From RGIG8700 sp045648505 (GTDB taxonomy: Bacteria; Bacillota; Clostridia; RGIG6154): DNA of 17,982 nt. The stretch's first letter is position 1. Each line of letters starts with the position of its first letter. Below, piece by piece: positions 6,333 to 13,828 of this stretch. Under the pieces are notes generated by a model. The model saw only the letters and a list, made by a program, of their open reading frames with translations, did no database searches and was not told the origin of the DNA. The position numbers and the translations under genes are program-made. Location: the NCBI GenBank assembly GCA_045648505.1, contig JAZROD010000020.1, forward strand, positions 1 through 17,982. The letters run 5' to 3'.

Positions 6333-7940
6333 ATGGAATATCAGGCACTTTACAGAAAATTCAGACCTGAAGAATTTTCAGATGTTGTTGGTCAGGATCA
6401 TATAGTTCGTTCTTTATCCAATCAGATAGAGAACAGTAAAGTTGCGCACGCCTATCTTTTCTGTGGAACAAGAGGAACAGGAAAAACTACTACCGCCAGA
6501 ATTTTATCTAGAGCAGTTAACTGCACAAATAGAAAAGGTGCAAACCCTTGTAATGAATGTGCGGCATGCAAATCTATTTTAAATCAAAGTGCTGTCGATG
6601 TTATTGAAATTGACGCAGCTTCAAATAACAGCGTTGAAAATATCCGTAATGTAATTGATGAGGTTGTTTATCCTCCAGTTATGCTTAACCACAAAGTATA
6701 TATAATTGACGAAGTACATATGCTTTCAACCAATGCTTTTAATGCATTGCTTAAAACATTGGAAGAACCACCGGAACACGTTATATTTATTCTAGCAACA
6801 ACTGAATATCACAAAATACCGGCAACAATTATGTCAAGATGTCAACGATTTGACTTCAGAAGAATATCATCTAATGAAATTAAAGACAGATTAAAGTATG
6901 TCTGTGATGAATCAGGTGTGAAAGTTGATGATGAAGCATTAAACACAGTAGCTTATGCTGCAGACGGTTCTCTTCGTGACGGACTTTCAATACTTGATAA
7001 ATGTATTTCTTTTGGTCACGATGTTGTTACGGGAGAAATAGCAACAAAAGTTCTTGGAATTGTTGATGATTCTACATTGTTTGAATTATCTCGTGCTATT
7101 TCTAAATGTGATATACCTACAATTATTGAATTATCAGAACAAGCAATAAGAGAGGGAAGAGACCCTATTCTTATGACAGTTTATTTAATTGAGCATTTCA
7201 GATGCCTTATGATTGCTTCTTATGTTTCAAGTCCTGAAGATGTTTTGCAGATTTCAGGAGAAAGAGCTGATAAGTTCAAAGAATTCTGTAAAGATTTTAC
7301 ACCAGGTGAAATTGTAAATATAGTACGCAGTTTAAGTAATTTATATAAAATGCAGAAAGAAGCTCCAAATACTAAAGTGATTTTGGAAGTAGGACTTGTA
7401 ACACTTGCAAATTCTTATAATAAGCAAGTGGCACAGATTCCTACAATGCCGGCGGTTGAATACAGACCGCAGGTTACACCGGTTGTAAATATAAAACCTG
7501 AACCTGTTAAACCAACAACACCACAGGTTGAACAAGTAACTGAAAGTAAGCCTGCTGTTGAAGATGTTTCTGTAATTTCAACACAGACATCCGGCGTTCT
7601 TCCATCATGGCCTGATGTCGTTGGGCTTATAGCAAGGGAAGGGAATGCACTCCTTTCTTCAGCTATTTCTTATGCAAATCCATATGAAAATGAGAATAAA
7701 GTAAATATTGTTTTTAAGAAAAGTATGGAAGTAAACAAGAAATTGGTTGATAAACCTGAAAATTGTGCAATAATTGAGAAAGCTATTTATGAATGCACAG
7801 GCAAAAATGTTAAAGTTGCATTTAAGTTAGAGGAAGATGCATCGGATTTTAAGAAAGCTCCTGTTAAAACGGTAAGCGCACAGGAGAAGATAGAAAAGCT
7901 TGCCGAAAAGTTTCCAGATATAGTAAAGATTGAAGATTGA
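6333..7940 (+). CDS. dnaX: DNA polymerase III subunits gamma/tau
   Basis: A 535-residue clamp-loader ATPase. Walker A GTRGTGKTT is at 45-53. Zinc ligands are Cys64, Cys73, Cys76 and Cys79. Walker B is IIDEVHML at 124-131, sensor 1 is LATTEYHKIP near 154-163, the SRC arginine finger is in MSRCQRFDF at 167-175, and a sensor-2 region contains GSLRDGLSILD. Domain III follows to about residue 360, then a Pro/Val/Thr-rich linker and a C-terminal tau region resembling the polymerase-binding domain. The protein loads the beta clamp and couples polymerases at the fork. AGGAGG (6322-6327) five bases before ATG fixes the start. It is transcribed through the SRP RNA unless another promoter exists. Confidence 0.96.
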   Translation: MEYQALYRKFRPEEFSDVVGQDHIVRSLSNQIENSKVAHAYLFCGTRGTGKTTTARILSRAVNCTNRKGANPCNECAACKSILNQSAVDVIEIDAASNNSVENIRNVIDEVVYPPVMLNHKVYIIDEVHMLSTNAFNALLKTLEEPPEHVIFILATTEYHKIPATIMSRCQRFDFRRISSNEIKDRLKYVCDESGVKVDDEALNTVAYAADGSLRDGLSILDKCISFGHDVVTGEIATKVLGIVDDSTLFELSRAISKCDIPTIIELSEQAIREGRDPILMTVYLIEHFRCLMIASYVSSPEDVLQISGERADKFKEFCKDFTPGEIVNIVRSLSNLYKMQKEAPNTKVILEVGLVTLANSYNKQVAQIPTMPAVEYRPQVTPVVNIKPEPVKPTTPQVEQVTESKPAVEDVSVISTQTSGVLPSWPDVVGLIAREGNALLSSAISYANPYENENKVNIVFKKSMEVNKKLVDKPENCAIIEKAIYECTGKNVKVAFKLEEDASDFKKAPVKTVSAQEKIEKLAEKFPDIVKIED

Positions 7941-7953
7941 GAGGATTATAAAT

Positions 7954-8301
7954 ATGGCTAAAAACAGATTTCCAATGGGTGGAATGGGCGGAATGAATAT
8001 GAATCAGATGATGAAGCAGGCACAGAAGCTTCAGCAAGATATGTTAAAGATGCAGGAAGATTTAGACAATCTTACTGTAGAAGCATCTGCAGGTGGTGGT
8101 ATGGTTACAGTTACTGCTACTGCAAAAAAAGAGATTACATCAATTAAAATCAATCCTGAAGCAGTTGATCCTGATGATGTAGAAATGCTCGAAGACCTTA
8201 TCCTTTCTGCAGTGAGAGAAGCATTATCTAAAGCAGAAAAAACTTCTTCAGAACAAATGGGAAAACTTACAGGCGGTATGAACATACCTGGCTTGTTTTA
8301 A
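7954..8301 (+). CDS. ebfC: YbaB/EbfC family nucleoid-associated protein
   Basis: A 115-residue protein of the usual family length. A Met/Gly-rich N-terminus (MGGMGGMNMNQMMKQAQKLQ) is followed by the family core with TVEASAGGGMVTVTATAKKEI, a beta-hairpin, and KINPEAVDPDDVEMLEDLI, ending in a helix and PGLF. Members form a tweezer-like dimer that binds DNA. The gene follows dnaX almost everywhere and may assist RecR or nucleoid structure. ATG 7954 with GAGG at 7941-7944 is preferred over an upstream in-frame TTG at 7930 inside dnaX. It is 13 bases after dnaX and surely co-transcribed. The usual next gene, recR, is absent here. Confidence 0.95.
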   Translation: MAKNRFPMGGMGGMNMNQMMKQAQKLQQDMLKMQEDLDNLTVEASAGGGMVTVTATAKKEITSIKINPEAVDPDDVEMLEDLILSAVREALSKAEKTSSEQMGKLTGGMNIPGLF

Positions 8302-8306
8302 AAAAT

Positions 8307-8330
8307 AGTACACATTTTGTGTACTTTATT
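8307..8330 (+). terminator. Weak candidate terminator after ebfC
   Basis: AGTACAC (8307-8313) pairs with GTGTACT (8319-8325) around ATTTT, followed by TTATT only. The stem is AU-rich and the T run is interrupted, so some read-through into the tRNA two bases later is likely. Confidence 0.45.
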
Positions 8331-8331
8331 T

Positions 8332-8408
8332 CGAGGTGTGGCTCAGTTTGGTAGAGTACTTCGTTCGGGACGAAGGGGCCGCAGGTTCAAATCCTGTCAC
8401 CTCGACCA
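8332..8408 (+). tRNA. tRNA-Pro (anticodon CGG)
   Basis: A full cloverleaf is seen. Acceptor CGAGGTG (8332-8338) pairs with CACCTCG (8398-8404), discriminator A, and encoded CCA (8406-8408). The D stem is GCTC/GAGT. Anticodon stem CTTCG/CGAAG encloses the loop TTCGGGA, giving anticodon CGG at 8366-8368 with G37 as in other proline tRNAs. The T arm GCAGG/CCTGT has loop TTCAAAT. It decodes CCG. No separate promoter is evident, so it is probably read from the SRP-dnaX-ebfC transcript or a weak local promoter. Confidence 0.95.
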
Positions 8409-8441
8409 AAAAAGCACTTCATTGCTGAAGTGCTTTTTTTT
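8408..8441 (+). terminator. Bidirectional intrinsic terminator
   Basis: AAAAAAGCACTTC (8408-8420) pairs with GAAGTGC plus T residues (8427-8441) around ATTGCT. The T run serves the tRNA strand, and the A run serves the convergent EamA gene whose stop is at 8443-8445. The stem begins at the last A of the tRNA CCA. Confidence 0.88.
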
Positions 8442-8442
8442 G

Positions 8443-9324
8443 TCAGATTTTTATTTTTTTGTTTAATGATGGCAATTGTATGTATATAACTGCTATAAAA
8501 ACAACTATACAACCAAGAAGTTCTCTGAATGTTAATATTTCATTTAAGAAGAGCCAACCTGATAATGCGGCAAAAACTGATTCTAAACTCATAATGATTG
8601 AAGCAATTGTAGGTTCTGCGTATTTTTGGCCAATGATTTGCAATGTATATGCTATACCGCATGACATAATACCCGAATATGCAATAGGACCAAAACTTAT
8701 TAAAAGATTTGTAGTGTCAGGTTTTTCTATAAATATCATTCCCAATGATGAAATAAATCCGGCTATGAAAAATTGAATAAAAGATAATTTAATTCCATCT
8801 GTTTTGGGAGAAAATTTGTCAATAACAATTATATGAAAAGCAAAAAATACTGCACAGATAAGTACAAGAACATCGCCCTTGTCAATTGAGGAAAAGCCTT
8901 CTTTCATACAAAGAAGATACATTCCTGTCATAGCAATCAGTACTGATATTATTGTTTTAAATGTGAGTTTTCTTCCGATGAACATTCCTACAATCGGAAC
9001 AAAAATCATATATAGTGATGTAAGGAATCCTGATTTACCAGCATCTATGTATTTCATTCCGTATGTTTGCAATAATGTTGCTATACAAAGGATTATGCCA
9101 CATAATGTACCGCCAATAATTAAATCTTTATTTTTGAAATCAGGTTTAAATTTGTCCTTTACTAAAATCACAGGTAAAAGAACCAAAGCACCAAGCAAAG
9201 TTCTTAAACCGATAAAAGTCATAGGACCAACGGTTTCAACTCCAAGTTTCTGTGATACAAAGGAGCTACCCCATATTATTGCCGTAATAAGTAATATAAT
9301 AGAACCTTTTAAATTTTTATTCAT
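8443..9324 (-). CDS. EamA-family (DMT superfamily) transporter
   Basis: A 293-residue protein with about ten membrane helices arranged as two EamA repeats. The first opens with the typical IILLITAIIWGSSFVSQKLG and a FIGLRTLLGALVLLP segment. The second carries SLESVFAALSGWLFLNE, the conserved end-of-repeat signature. Family members export or exchange small metabolites such as amino acids. Substrate is unknown. GAGAGGTG lies a few bases before ATG 9324, and a clear minus-strand promoter lies upstream. It is a single-gene unit ended by the terminator shared with the tRNA. It occupies the place where recR would usually be found but reads in the opposite direction. Confidence 0.9.
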   Translation of the reverse strand: MNKNLKGSIILLITAIIWGSSFVSQKLGVETVGPMTFIGLRTLLGALVLLPVILVKDKFKPDFKNKDLIIGGTLCGIILCIATLLQTYGMKYIDAGKSGFLTSLYMIFVPIVGMFIGRKLTFKTIISVLIAMTGMYLLCMKEGFSSIDKGDVLVLICAVFFAFHIIVIDKFSPKTDGIKLSFIQFFIAGFISSLGMIFIEKPDTTNLLISFGPIAYSGIMSCGIAYTLQIIGQKYAEPTIASIIMSLESVFAALSGWLFLNEILTFRELLGCIVVFIAVIYIQLPSLNKKIKI

Positions 9325-9345
9325 AGTACACCTCTCATAAGAGCT

Positions 9346-9374
9346 ATTATAACATATTGAATAAAAAGAGTCAA
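9346..9374 (-). promoter_or_regulatory. Promoter of the EamA transporter
   Basis: On the minus strand, TTGACT (9374-9369) and TATAAT (9351-9346) lie 17 bases apart. The predicted start near 9339 gives a leader of about 15 bases, mostly the ribosome site. Confidence 0.75.
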
Positions 9375-9417
9375 ATTGAAGAAAAATATATTTAAAAATC
9401 TTAATTTGGCGAATTTG

Positions 9418-9446
9418 TTGACTTTAATTAGGGATTAAGATATAAT
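9418..9446 (+). promoter_or_regulatory. Promoter of the SCP2-like gene
   Basis: TTGACT (9418-9423), a 17-base spacer and TATAAT (9441-9446). The predicted start near 9453 is after the in-frame ATG at 9451, which rules that ATG out and supports ATG 9469. Confidence 0.8.
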
Positions 9447-9468
9447 TTATATGAAAGGAGATTATATT

Positions 9469-9939
9469 ATGGATTTTTACTCAAATTTTGAAAAAGTAAG
9501 AAAGGCGTTTCTCAAGGTTAATAAAGAAGCATTAACTGAAGATTTTGCAATTCAGATTAACCTTCTTGACGATGAAGGAAACGGCGCTTTTTACATCGCA
9601 CGTCTTGGTGGAGTATGTTCTATTGAACCTTATGATTATCGTGACCATACAGCAATGATAGATATTAAAACAGCAGATATGGTTAAACTTATTCAGGGAA
9701 AACTTGATGTTATTTCAGCACTTGAAAAAGGTAATGTGACAGTTACAGGTAATTTCGAACATGCAAAAATGCTTGCATCTCTTTTACCTGAAAAAAAGAC
9801 TGCAACAAAAAAATCAACAACAACCAAGAAGAAAGCTACTGTTAAGAAAGCGGCAACTAAAGTGGAAAAAGAAGTTGTTGAAGATGTTAAAAAAGGAAAG
9901 AAACCTGCAGCTAAAGTTGTTAAAAAAGAATCAAAATAA
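9469..9939 (+). CDS. SCP2-like domain protein with lysine-rich C-terminal tail
   Basis: A 156-residue protein in two parts. Residues 1-107 resemble a small SCP2 (sterol carrier protein 2) lipid-binding fold: an N-terminal helix, NLLDDEGNGAFYIA strands, DHTAMIDIKTADMVKLIQGK, and the typical late segment ALEKGNVTVTGNFEHAKML. Residues 109-156 are low-complexity, with 19 lysines in 48 positions mixed with Ala, Thr and Val, resembling histone-H1-like or HU-type tails. SCP2 proteins bind hydrophobic ligands; the bacterial role is poorly defined. The tail suggests binding to nucleic acid, acidic lipid or another anion, which is inference. ATG 9469 is chosen because AAAGGAG (9454-9460) precedes it. 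It stands alone, with its own promoter and terminator. Confidence 0.75.
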   Translation: MDFYSNFEKVRKAFLKVNKEALTEDFAIQINLLDDEGNGAFYIARLGGVCSIEPYDYRDHTAMIDIKTADMVKLIQGKLDVISALEKGNVTVTGNFEHAKMLASLLPEKKTATKKSTTTKKKATVKKAATKVEKEVVEDVKKGKKPAAKVVKKESK

Positions 9940-9963
9940 AAAAATCCCTTACGGGATTTTTTT
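9940..9963 (+). terminator. Bidirectional intrinsic terminator
   Basis: An A run plus TCCC (9940-9948) pairs with GGGA plus a T run (9953-9963) around TTAC. It lies between the SCP2-like stop and the stop of the minus-strand prolyl isomerase (9965), and has the T run on both strands. Confidence 0.85.
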
Positions 9964-9964
9964 A

Positions 9965-11329
9965 TTACCAGTTAAAATCTATTACTGCAGTTGCATACCA
10001 TTGATTGATTAAATCATTTATGTATGTTTCTGCATCAAAAGCATAGAGTGCTTCAAATGGTATTTCTTTATATGTTTCAATGGCTTTTATGATATGGTAG
10101 CCGTATGATGTTTCTGTTACAGGTGAAATCTGATTTTTGCTTAATTTAAGTGCAGCACTTTCAAATTCTTCAACCATACCGCTTCCTTCATAGATATAAT
10201 AACCTTCTTTCGGCATTCCAGGGTCGTTGTTGTTCTGTGCAATATAACTGTCAAAATTATTTGGTTTCTTCTTAACACTATTGTATATTGATGATGCTTT
10301 GGTTTTTGCAGCTGCTTTTTCTTTATCTGATAACGGAGCACCTGTGTTAAGATCAACAGTAGGAATTAAAATGTGTTTAACTCTGACAGTTGGAAGTGTA
10401 AAAGATGCAATATTTTCTTCGTAATATTTTCTTGCACTTTCTACATTTTCGTTTTTAATGTTTTGATCGTTAGAAATAATATCATATAATTTAGCATAAA
10501 CGATGTCGTAAGTTGCAACAGTTATATAGTAAGCTTTATACTCATCAAAAGTGATGTTTTCCTGTGCGAGAATAATTTCAAATATTTCTTTTCCACCGAA
10601 TTCTTGCTGTACAATATTTTCAAAAGAACTTTCTATCTGTGCAATTTCTTCGTCTGTAACAGAAATTCCATAAGCGTTTTTATATGTTTCAACAAAAGCA
10701 TAAATTACTGCACCTTGTTCAACTGTTTGTCTTATTGTTTCTTCTGATGATGAAGAAGAAGCGTTTTGTCCTTCGACTTTAATTAAGTAACTTGGAATTT
10801 CAATTTTGTTAACAGTACCTGTAACTTTTGAGAAATCAATATCTACTTTATCAAGTGTTGCAGTTCTTGTTTCACTGTCCCAGCCAACTGTGTAGTTAAA
10901 AAGAGTTCCCAAATCTCTGAGTGAAACATAAGTTGTTCCGTTATTTATAAAATTTCTTACTTCAACAGGAATGTTGTTAATCACGATGTCTGCATAATCA
11001 ACCAAAGCATCTATTGTAGCAAAATAATACTGTGTGGAAGGTATTTCAGTAACAGGAGTTGCCTGAGTACCTGCTTTGAAAGAAGCAGTCTTTGTTGAAT
11101 CATCCCAGGAAACTTCATATCCGAAAGTATTAGCGGCATCTCTTAAACCGATGTAAGTTGTTCCTTCGTGGACAAAGTTATGCATCCATACCTGCTGACC
11201 GTTAACATAAATGTTTACATAATCAACAGTGATAGCCATAGACTGTGTTGTGTATGTGTTGGCAGAAACAGTTGTTATAGCTGTTACAAGGATTGCAACA
11301 CATAAGATTAAACTTAATAATTTTTTCAT
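9965..11329 (-). CDS. Secreted parvulin-type prolyl isomerase with two copper-amine-oxidase N-domain-like repeats
   Basis: A 454-residue exported protein. A signal peptide (1-23, ending TVSA) has no lipobox cysteine, so it is not a PrsA-type lipoprotein. Two related repeats follow at about 28-86 and 104-160, each with a V.NF...GTTY..LRD....F.Y.V.WD..T.TA pattern, typical of the copper amine oxidase N-terminal (stalk) domain. A Ser-rich linker (190-195) leads to a helical SurA/PrsA-like chaperone region (198-310) and a rotamase domain (about 314-420) with VRVKHILIPT, MVEEFESAALKLSKNQISPV and SYGYHIIKA. Parvulins catalyse cis-trans isomerisation of prolyl bonds and help exported proteins fold. 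AAGGAG precedes the ATG. It is 12 bases after the esterase gene, probably in the same transcript. Confidence 0.85.
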   Translation of the reverse strand: MKKLLSLILCVAILVTAITTVSANTYTTQSMAITVDYVNIYVNGQQVWMHNFVHEGTTYIGLRDAANTFGYEVSWDDSTKTASFKAGTQATPVTEIPSTQYYFATIDALVDYADIVINNIPVEVRNFINNGTTYVSLRDLGTLFNYTVGWDSETRTATLDKVDIDFSKVTGTVNKIEIPSYLIKVEGQNASSSSSEETIRQTVEQGAVIYAFVETYKNAYGISVTDEEIAQIESSFENIVQQEFGGKEIFEIILAQENITFDEYKAYYITVATYDIVYAKLYDIISNDQNIKNENVESARKYYEENIASFTLPTVRVKHILIPTVDLNTGAPLSDKEKAAAKTKASSIYNSVKKKPNNFDSYIAQNNNDPGMPKEGYYIYEGSGMVEEFESAALKLSKNQISPVTETSYGYHIIKAIETYKEIPFEALYAFDAETYINDLINQWYATAVIDFNW

Positions 11330-11341
11330 TGTTTTTCTCCT

Positions 11342-12064
11342 TTAAAGATTAAATAAATTTATTGTATATGAAATTTGTTTGTCCCAATATACCCATGTAT
11401 GATTACCTTCTGATTCTTCGTATGTGTAATCAAAAGATAGTGTTTTCATATGGTCTCTGAATTTAGTATTATCTTCATACATAAAGTCATCAAAACCGCA
11501 CCATTGATATATTTTAGGTTTTATATCCTTTTCATTAAGTTTGCTTGATAAAAAGAATAAATCTTCGTCATCAGGTATTTCGTTGTCATGAATCGCAGAC
11601 ATATCAAAACTACTGATAGAATATCTGTGCTTTACATCGGTAACACCTGAAAAAGAAGCAGCACCGAAATAGTTTCCCGGATTTTTCATCGCTATTTTCA
11701 AAGCTCCGTATCCGCCCATTGAAAGTCCTGCAATGTATCTGTCTTCACGCTTACCTGAAAACGGTATCAGCTTTTCAACAAAAGAGGGAAGTTCCTTTGA
11801 AATATAGTCGTAATAGTTATAACTGCTTTTCATATTACTGTAAAAACTTTTTCCGCCATCGGGGCAGACAACTGCAAGCTTACCGCTTGCTAAAACATCT
11901 CTGTAGACAGTTGTTTTGTAAAGCCAGTCTTCCTGATTATCTGAAAGACCGTGAAGCAAATATAAAATTTTCAAGTTTCCTTCTATTTTGTCTGGAAGCA
12001 TAATTATAACATTAGTTTGCTTACCAAGACTTGTACTCTTATGAGTTAAATTTATTATAGCCAT
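11342..12064 (-). CDS. CE1/EstA-like alpha/beta-hydrolase esterase
   Basis: A 240-residue protein of the putative-esterase family (S-formylglutathione hydrolase/tributyrin esterase/feruloyl esterase type). The oxyanion region is YLLHGLSDN (35-43). The nucleophile is Ser115 in GLSMGG. An acid residue is Asp193 in WCGFDDFMYEDN, and the histidine is His222 in EGNHTWVYW. There is no signal peptide, so it should be cytoplasmic. Likely substrates are short acyl esters, perhaps acetylated sugars, but this cannot be fixed. AGGAGG six bases before ATG 12064 sets the start, and a near-consensus promoter precedes it. It is the first gene of a two-gene unit with the secreted prolyl isomerase, an odd pair functionally. 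Confidence 0.88.
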   Translation of the reverse strand: MAIINLTHKSTSLGKQTNVIIMLPDKIEGNLKILYLLHGLSDNQEDWLYKTTVYRDVLASGKLAVVCPDGGKSFYSNMKSSYNYYDYISKELPSFVEKLIPFSGKREDRYIAGLSMGGYGALKIAMKNPGNYFGAASFSGVTDVKHRYSISSFDMSAIHDNEIPDDEDLFFLSSKLNEKDIKPKIYQWCGFDDFMYEDNTKFRDHMKTLSFDYTYEESEGNHTWVYWDKQISYTINLFNL

Positions 12065-12088
12065 ATTATCCTCCTGAATTTTTATTTT

Positions 12089-12117
12089 ATTATACTTTTA
12101 TTATTGATTTATGTCAA
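12089..12117 (-). promoter_or_regulatory. Promoter of the esterase-prolyl isomerase unit
   Basis: On the minus strand, a perfect TTGACA (12117-12112) and TATAAT (12094-12089) lie 17 bases apart. The predicted start near 12082 leaves a leader of about 18 bases. This is the closest match to consensus in the window. Confidence 0.85.
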
Positions 12118-12162
12118 CTTAATATTTTTAAAAAAACTCTTTATTTTTGAGTAAATATATAG

Positions 12163-12168
12163 TATAAT
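12163..12168 (+). promoter_or_regulatory. Candidate -10 box for the nusB operon
   Basis: TATAAT is correctly placed 38 bases before the nusB ATG, but the -35 position (TTTATT at 12140-12145) is a poor match. The region is very AT-rich, so a chance match is possible. It is the best plus-strand candidate in the divergent intergenic region. Confidence 0.45.
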
Positions 12169-12205
12169 ATAAAATAGACTAATATGATTAAGGAAGGTAA
12201 AGGCT

Positions 12206-12622
12206 ATGAGTAGAAAAGATGCAAGAGAATCTGCATTTAAAATTTTATATCAGGTTGATATTCAAAAATGCAATGTTGATGAAATATTAACAACTTTTTA
12301 TAATGAAAATGTTGTTACTGATGAAGATAAGATATATATTGATGATGTTACAACCGGAGCATTCAACAATCTTAAAGAAATTGATGAAACCATTATAAAA
12401 GGTTTAAAAAGCTGGACACTTAACAGAATTTCTAAAGTGGACAAAGCTATTTTAAGACTTGCCGTTTATGAAATTTTCCATAGAGAAGATATTCCTGAAA
12501 GAGTATCTATCTTTGAAGCGGTTGAATTGGTTAAAAAGTATGACAGTCCTAAAGCCGGTGGCTTCGTAAATGGTATATTAAGAGGAATTATAAGAAAAAA
12601 CGAAGAAAGTGAAGAAGAATAA
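12206..12622 (+). CDS. nusB: Transcription antitermination factor NusB
   Basis: A 138-residue all-helical protein of normal NusB length. The N-terminus SRKDARESAFKILYQVDI is characteristic, as are NRISKVDKAILRLAVYEI and SIFEAVELVKKYDSPKAGGFVNGIL. NusB with S10 (NusE) binds boxA RNA and supports antitermination and proper folding of rRNA transcripts. Ribosome-site-like AAAGG and AGGAAGG segments precede ATG 12206. It heads a tightly packed unit with xseA, xseB and ispA, a common order in Clostridia. Confidence 0.95.
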   Translation: MSRKDARESAFKILYQVDIQKCNVDEILTTFYNENVVTDEDKIYIDDVTTGAFNNLKEIDETIIKGLKSWTLNRISKVDKAILRLAVYEIFHREDIPERVSIFEAVELVKKYDSPKAGGFVNGILRGIIRKNEESEEE

Positions 12623-13828
12623 TTGAATTCAAATGTTTTAACAGTTTCTGAACTTAATGCCTATATCAAGCGCAAATTTGATTTTGATGAAGTGCTTTCT
12701 AATGTTTGGGTAAAAGGTGAAATCTCAAATTTTAAGAATCATTCTTCGGGACATATGTATATGACCATAAAAGATGAAACAGGTGTTATTAAAGCAGTTA
12801 TGTTCAAAGGTAACACTTTTTCATTGAGATTTATGCCAGAAAACGGAATGAAAGTACTGGCACTTGGAAGAGTAAGCGTTTATGAAAGAGACGGACAATA
12901 TCAACTTTATATAGAAAAAATGGAACCTGATGGTGTTGGCGCTCTTTATATAGCTTATGAACAATTGAAAAAGCGTCTGGAAGTAGAAGGTTTATTTGAT
13001 AACAGATATAAAAAAGCAATCCCTGAATTCCCAAAGAAAATTGGCGTGGTAACTTCGCCAACGGGTGCAGCAGTAAGAGATATTCTCAATATTTTAAAGA
13101 GAAGATATCCGATAGCAGATGTAACTGTTTATCCCGTTCAGGTACAAGGCGAAGGTTCTGCAGAACAAATTGCTTCAGCCATTAAATATATAAATAATCA
13201 AAATGATTGCGATGTTATTATTACAGGCAGAGGTGGCGGAAGCATAGAGGATTTATGGTGCTTTAACGAAGAAATTTGTGCAAGAGCAATATTTGAATCA
13301 CAAATTCCTGTAATTTCTGCAGTAGGGCATGAAACAGATTTTACTATAGCTGATTTTGTTGCAGATTTAAGAGCGCCAACTCCTTCTGCGGCAGCTGAAC
13401 TTGCTACACCTGATATATATGAGATTTCTTCATATCTTTCAGAGGTGAACAACAGAATATACAGATTGGCATCAGCTATCTATGAAAATAAGAAATATAA
13501 AATAAATGAACTTGCAAAAAGATTTTCAGAAAAAGCAATATTAAATGATTTTGCCAATAAAAGACAGTATATTGATTCTCTTTCGCAAAAGGAATTTACT
13601 GCAGTAAATTTAATAATTTCATCTGCAAAAGAAAAATTCATTAAAGAAGTATCAAAACTTGAAGTATTGAATCCGCTCTCTGTAATAAAGAGGGGATATA
13701 GCTTAGCAACTGACAGCTATGGTAATGTATTGAACAACATTGCTTCATTTGAAAATGATAAAGAATTTTATCTTAATGTAGATGGCGGTAAAATTAAAGG
13801 TATAACTAAGGAGATAATAAATGGCTAA
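12623..13828 (+). CDS. xseA: Exodeoxyribonuclease VII large subunit
   Basis: A 401-residue protein, if the start is TTG 12623, directly after the nusB TAA. The sequence from that codon, NSNVLTVSELNAYIKRKFD, is the conserved N-terminal start of XseA, and the next in-frame ATG is 44 codons later inside the OB-fold, so the TTG is well supported. The OB-fold spans about 1-100. The catalytic region includes GVVTSPTGAAVRDIL (141-155), TGRGGGSIEDLWCFNEE (201-217), VGHETDFTIADFVADLRAPT (234-253) and SAAAE. A helical region and a GYSLA-type C-terminal segment follow. With several XseB subunits it degrades single-stranded DNA from both ends. There is no clear own ribosome site, so translation is probably coupled to nusB. 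Confidence 0.95.
   Translation: MNSNVLTVSELNAYIKRKFDFDEVLSNVWVKGEISNFKNHSSGHMYMTIKDETGVIKAVMFKGNTFSLRFMPENGMKVLALGRVSVYERDGQYQLYIEKMEPDGVGALYIAYEQLKKRLEVEGLFDNRYKKAIPEFPKKIGVVTSPTGAAVRDILNILKRRYPIADVTVYPVQVQGEGSAEQIASAIKYINNQNDCDVIITGRGGGSIEDLWCFNEEICARAIFESQIPVISAVGHETDFTIADFVADLRAPTPSAAAELATPDIYEISSYLSEVNNRIYRLASAIYENKKYKINELAKRFSEKAILNDFANKRQYIDSLSQKEFTAVNLIISSAKEKFIKEVSKLEVLNPLSVIKRGYSLATDSYGNVLNNIASFENDKEFYLNVDGGKIKGITKEIING

Noticed and set aside
7930..7953. TTG start for ebfC
   Set aside because: The later ATG has a well-spaced ribosome site and gives the usual family length.
8459..9340. Plus-strand frames opposite the EamA transporter
   Set aside because: They mirror a well-supported membrane protein, have no ribosome sites, and show no recognisable domain.
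9451..9468. Earlier ATG for the SCP2-like protein
   Set aside because: It is at or before the predicted transcription start, and the ribosome site follows it.
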